A DNA stretch of 17,007 nucleotides, from positions 1 through 17,007 of the forward strand of contig CABQJB010000019.1 of assembly GCA_902464195.1 (NCBI GenBank), read 5' to 3'. How positions within the stretch are numbered: position 1 is the stretch's first letter; each line of letters starts with the position of its first letter. The DNA comes from an uncultured Megasphaera sp. (GTDB lineage Bacteria > Bacillota > Negativicutes > Veillonellales > Megasphaeraceae). Shown one piece after another: positions 13,588 through 17,007 of this stretch. A program made the position numbers and the translations under genes. The notes below the pieces were generated by a model. The model did not search any database, was not told the DNA's origin, and saw nothing but the letters and a program-made list of their open reading frames with translations.

Positions 13588-16500
13588 GTGATATCTAAGT
13601 TCTTTATCGACCGGCCTATCTTCGCCATCGTCATTTCGCTGATCATTTCTATCTTTGGCTTGTTGTCGATGGCTACCTTGCCGGTTGCTAAGTACCCGCA
13701 GGTTACGCCGCCGCAGGTCCGTGTATCGGCTACCTATACGGGTGCCAATGCCGAAGTCGTCGGCACGACTGTCGCCAGCGTCATCGAACGTCAGATGGTC
13801 GGCGTCGATGACCTGGTCAATATGGAAAGTTCTTCCAATGATACTGGGTCCTATTCCATGACGGCTCAGTTTGAAACGGGCAGTGACGACGACATGGACA
13901 CGGTCAATACCCAGAACCGTGTCAGCCAGGTTTCGTCCACCCTGCCGGCCGAAGTCACCCAGACCGGCGTTACCATCCAGAAGTCGACGAGTTCGACGGC
14001 TATGGTCTTCGCCTTGATTTCGCCTAATGGCTCGTACGATGCGACGTTCATGAAGAACTATGCAACCCAGTACTTCATGGATGAACTGAAATCCGTCCCC
14101 GGTATCGGGAACGTCCAGGAATTCGGTTCTGACTACGCTATGCGTATCTGGCTCAATCCGATGAAGATGAGCATCCTGAAAGTCACGCCGACCGACGTCA
14201 TCTCGGCTATCAGCGCCCAGAACCAGCAGGCTGCTGTCGGCACCATTGGCTCCCAGCCGTCGCCGAATAACCAGACCTACCAGTACACCATGCGTACCGA
14301 CGGCCGTCTGCAGACTGCCGAACAGTTCAAGAACGTCATCGTCCGCACCAACTCCGACGGCACCATGGTCCGCGTCGGCGACATTGCCGATGTCAACCTT
14401 GGTTCCAAGGACTATACCGTTACCAGTAACCTCAATGGCGGCAACGCTGCCGGCTTCATGATCAGCCTGACGGCTGATGCCAACGCCATGCAGTCCGTCG
14501 AAGGGGCCCGCAAGGTATTGGAAAAAGCCAAGGCTTCTTTCCCGTCTGATATGGACTATGAAGTCGTTTACGATAGTACGACCTTCGTCAAGGCCTCCAT
14601 CGAAGAAGTTATCAAGACCTTCATCGAAGCCCTGCTGCTGGTCGCCCTCATCGTTTACATCTTCCTCCAGAGCGGCCGGTCGACGCTGATTCCGCTCATC
14701 GCCGTCCCTGTCTCTTTGCTGGGTACCTTTGCCTGCTTTAAGGTCCTGGGCTTTTCCATCAACACACTGACCTTGTTCGCCATGGTCCTAGCTATCGGCC
14801 TCCTCGTCGACGACGCCATCGTCGTCATCGAAGCCGTCGAATACGAAATCAAGTACAACGCCCGAAGTCCGCGGGAGGCGACGATTATCGCCATGGAAAA
14901 CGTACAGAATCCGGTTATCGGCGTTGCCTGCGTCTTGGCATCGGTTTTCATCCCTGTCGCCTTCATCAGCGGCATGAGTGGTATCCTCTACCGTCAGTTC
15001 GCCCTGACCATTGCCGTGTCGGTCCTCATTTCGGCCTTCGTCGCCTTGACCCTGACACCGGCTATGTGTGCATCGATCCTCAATGTCCACAAACCCAATG
15101 ATAATCCCAAGGGCATTTACAAATTCTTCCAGCGCTTTAATGATGCTTTTGACCGGCTCATCGCCTGGTATGGCCTGCGCCTGGCCCATTTGCAGCTCCA
15201 TCTCAAATGGTGTGTCGCTTTCCTGCTCATCATCACCGCTGCCACGGCCGGCGTCTTCAAAGTCATGCCGACAGGCTTCGTCCCGTCGGAAGATAACGCC
15301 TTCGTCATGATGACCATGACCCTGCCGGAAGGTATTTCCCAGACGGAAACGAAAAAAGCCAGTGAATCCATGAGCAACTGGCTGCAGCAGCAGCCTGGCG
15401 TTTCCCAGGTCATGAACGTTGTCGGCTTCAGTATCCTTGCCGGCGGCCCGAAACCGAATGCGGCGACGGCCTTCATCGGTATGGAAGACTGGGATGCCCG
15501 TCCGACAAAAGACTTGTCCGCCGATGCCCTGGTCGGCAAAATTATGGCCCGCGGCGCCCAGATGCCGCAGGCTACGGTCATCGCCATGAACCCGCCGCCA
15601 ATCGACGGCATGGGCACGTCGTCAGGCTTTACGATGCAGCTGGAAAACCGCGGCAGCCATTCGACAGCCGAACTGTCTGAAACGGCTCAGAAATTCATGG
15701 CTGCAGCCCGCCAGCGTCCGGAAATCGGGTCCATTTATACGGCCTTCGCTGCCGACACGCCGGGCTACCAGCTCGACATCGACCGCGATAAGGTAGCCCG
15801 TGAAGGCGTTACCCTGAGCACCTTATATTCGACGCTCCAGTCCTTCTATGGCTCCTATCAGGTCAATGACTTCACCATCTTTGGCCGTAACTTCAAGGTC
15901 ATCATCCAGGCTTCGCCTGAATTCCGTGAAACTGTTGACGCCAATAATCATATTTACGTCCGCAACTCCAACAATGACCTCGTACCGGTATCGAACTTCG
16001 TCCGTCCGAAACCGATTGGTTCGGCGTCGATCATCAACCGCTTCAACGACTACCCGGCCATCAAGATTCAAGGGGCACCGGCCAATGGCTACAGCTCCGG
16101 CGATGCCATCAATGCCTTGAAAGAAGTCGCTGCCGACACCTTAGGTGAAGGCTATGCTTATGAATGGAGCGGCATGAGCCGTGAAGAAATCGAAGCCGGC
16201 AACAAGACGGTCTACGTCTTTGCCCTGGCTATCCTCTTCGTCTTCCTCGTTCTGGCTGCCTTGTATGAAAGCTGGAAAGTACCGTTTGCTGTACTCTTCA
16301 GCCTGCCGGCAGGCCTCTTCGGGGCATCGGCCTTTGCCTACCTCCTGAGCCAGCAGAATAACCTCTACTTCCAGATCGGCATCCTGGCCGTCATCGGCCT
16401 GGCCGCCAAGAACGCCATCCTGATTATCGAATACGCTAAAGTCCGTGTCGATGAACGCGGCATGGATCCCGTATCGGCTGCTATCGAAGCCGCCAAGATC

Positions 16501-16740
16501 CGTCTCCGCCCGATCATCATGACGTCCCTGGCCTTCGTCGTCGGCTCCATCCCGCTGGCCATCGCCACCGGGGCAGGCGCTGCATCGCGAGTCACCATGG
16601 GCATCACCGTCGTCTTCGGTACGTCCATTGCGACCATCTTCGGGGTCTTCCTCATCCCCATGATGTTCATCATCGTAGAAACATTCGGACACAAACGAAT
16701 CCGTCCTAAACAAACAGTCGGAAGACTGAAAGATATGTAG
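13588..16740 (+). CDS. RND multidrug efflux transporter, HAE1 (AcrB) family
   Basis: Inner-membrane proton-driven pump that exports hydrophobic or amphiphilic compounds from the periplasm and membrane. The 1050 residues equal the AcrB length. The N-terminus SKFFIDRPIFA is the family signature. The protein shows two repeats, each a transmembrane helix, a large periplasmic loop and then five helices. The proton-relay residues are present: D408 and D409 in GLLVDDAIVV and K941 in GLAAKNAILI, matching D407, D408 and K940 of AcrB. The start is GTG with AGGAGG (13575-13580) seven bases upstream, overlapping the stop of the adaptor. A strong terminator follows four bases after the stop. No outer-membrane channel gene is adjacent, so a separately encoded partner is expected. 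Substrates cannot be read from the sequence. Confidence 0.97.
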   Translation: MISKFFIDRPIFAIVISLIISIFGLLSMATLPVAKYPQVTPPQVRVSATYTGANAEVVGTTVASVIERQMVGVDDLVNMESSSNDTGSYSMTAQFETGSDDDMDTVNTQNRVSQVSSTLPAEVTQTGVTIQKSTSSTAMVFALISPNGSYDATFMKNYATQYFMDELKSVPGIGNVQEFGSDYAMRIWLNPMKMSILKVTPTDVISAISAQNQQAAVGTIGSQPSPNNQTYQYTMRTDGRLQTAEQFKNVIVRTNSDGTMVRVGDIADVNLGSKDYTVTSNLNGGNAAGFMISLTADANAMQSVEGARKVLEKAKASFPSDMDYEVVYDSTTFVKASIEEVIKTFIEALLLVALIVYIFLQSGRSTLIPLIAVPVSLLGTFACFKVLGFSINTLTLFAMVLAIGLLVDDAIVVIEAVEYEIKYNARSPREATIIAMENVQNPVIGVACVLASVFIPVAFISGMSGILYRQFALTIAVSVLISAFVALTLTPAMCASILNVHKPNDNPKGIYKFFQRFNDAFDRLIAWYGLRLAHLQLHLKWCVAFLLIITAATAGVFKVMPTGFVPSEDNAFVMMTMTLPEGISQTETKKASESMSNWLQQQPGVSQVMNVVGFSILAGGPKPNAATAFIGMEDWDARPTKDLSADALVGKIMARGAQMPQATVIAMNPPPIDGMGTSSGFTMQLENRGSHSTAELSETAQKFMAAARQRPEIGSIYTAFAADTPGYQLDIDRDKVAREGVTLSTLYSTLQSFYGSYQVNDFTIFGRNFKVIIQASPEFRETVDANNHIYVRNSNNDLVPVSNFVRPKPIGSASIINRFNDYPAIKIQGAPANGYSSGDAINALKEVAADTLGEGYAYEWSGMSREEIEAGNKTVYVFALAILFVFLVLAALYESWKVPFAVLFSLPAGLFGASAFAYLLSQQNNLYFQIGILAVIGLAAKNAILIIEYAKVRVDERGMDPVSAAIEAAKIRLRPIIMTSLAFVVGSIPLAIATGAGAASRVTMGITVVFGTSIATIFGVFLIPMMFIIVETFGHKRIRPKQTVGRLKDM

Positions 16741-16744
16741 TATG

Positions 16745-16783
16745 AAAAAAGAGGCTGTCGCACGTGCGACAGCCTCTTTTTTT
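16745..16783. terminator. Perfect palindromic terminator after the RND operon
   Basis: Positions 16745-16782 form a 38-bp perfect palindrome: an A tract, GAGGCTGTCGCAC, its exact complement, and a T tract. In RNA this gives a stem of about 17 bp with a tetraloop. The arm AAAAAGAGGCTGTCGC is identical to 147-162 upstream of thrS. Its T tract merges into the TTTTTAG unit of the following heptad repeat. Confidence 0.93.
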
Positions 16784-16870
16784 AGGGGTTAGCAGCTAGT
16801 GGCTAGTGGTTAGCGGATGGTTAAAAATTTGAAACCATCTTCTACAAACTACAAACTCCATATTACAAAC
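16779..16870. repeat. Two-armed heptanucleotide repeat element, copy 3
   Basis: The first arm has five in-phase units (16779-16813): TTTTTAG, GGGTTAG, CAGCTAG, TGGCTAG, TGGTTAG. These are the reverse complement of the CTAACNN units of copy 2. After a centre containing ATGGTT and AACCAT, which can pair, the second arm has TACAAAC at 16843, 16850 and 16864, all in phase. The layout mirrors 2403-2479 with the same order relative to the terminator. Confidence 0.8.
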
Positions 16871-16885
16871 TATGTTGAAAGAGCA

Positions 16886-17007
16886 ACCTCTCAGTCAGCT
16901 TCGCTGACAGCTCTCCTATGAGGCGAGCCTTGGAAAAGACCCCCCTCCAGACCGCAGGTCGCAAAGCCTCCCCTCATAGGGGAGGTGGCCTGAAAGGCCG
17001 GAGAGGT
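16886..17007. repeat. Inverted-repeat intergenic element at the window edge
   Basis: The segment begins ACCTCTC (16886-16892) and ends GAGAGGT (17001-17007), a 7-bp terminal inverted repeat that may extend past the window. Inside are a GTCAGC-TTC-GCTGAC hairpin (16894-16908), a long-range pair CCTATGAGG (16915-16923) with CCTCATAGG (16972-16980), and a GGCC-TGAAA-GGCC hairpin (16987-16999). It has no open frame of note. The pattern resembles the palindromic non-coding repeats dispersed in many gut Firmicutes; that comparison is from memory. Function is unknown. Confidence 0.65.

Overview
The window looks like chromosomal DNA of a diderm Firmicute (class Negativicutes). The best guess is Veillonellaceae, near Megasphaera; the genus is inferred from general look only. 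Firmicute traits are a T-box leader on thrS, consensus TTGACA/TATAAT promoters, strong AGGAGG ribosome sites, RbgA and a Bacillus-type RNase HII. Diderm traits are a complete RND-type efflux pump with a lipoprotein adaptor. Coding DNA is moderately GC-rich, with many GCC/GTC/ATC codons. No phage genes, transposase, CRISPR array, rRNA or tRNA were seen.

Region 1 (1-2394): a repeat-rich intergenic stretch and a bidirectional hairpin terminator, then a perfect sigma-A-type promoter and a threonine T-box leader driving thrS. Region 2 (2395-4188): an intergenic heptanucleotide repeat fused to the thrS terminator, then rbgA (50S ribosome assembly GTPase) and rnhB, two bases apart. Region 3 (4180-5133, minus strand): a CorA-type metal transporter convergent with rnhB and overlapping it by nine bases. 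Region 4 (5134-11793): a divergent promoter region with two inverted repeats, then a tightly packed run smc-ftsY-yhcH family-thiM-thiW. It joins chromosome organisation, membrane protein targeting, a sugar-anomerase-like protein and thiazole salvage, and ends at a nested hairpin terminator. Region 5 (11794-16740): a TetR-family regulator, an RND membrane fusion lipoprotein and an RND inner-membrane pump in one operon. A likely TetR operator, and possibly the promoter, lie inside the preceding terminator hairpin. No outer-membrane channel gene is present. Region 6 (16741-17007): a 38-bp perfect palindromic terminator, another heptanucleotide element, and a separate inverted-repeat element reaching the window edge.

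The genes are recognisable housekeeping or efflux families, so no new multi-gene system is evident. The most unusual material is non-coding. A family of degenerate 7-bp repeats (CTAACNN arrays paired with GTTTGTA arrays) occurs in the three repeat-bearing gaps of the window, at 1-146, 2403-2479 and 16779-16870. In two of them it is fused to the A/T tract of a terminator. Two of the terminators share a 16-base stem arm. Two other small inverted-repeat elements (32-140 and 16886-17007) sit beside these repeats.
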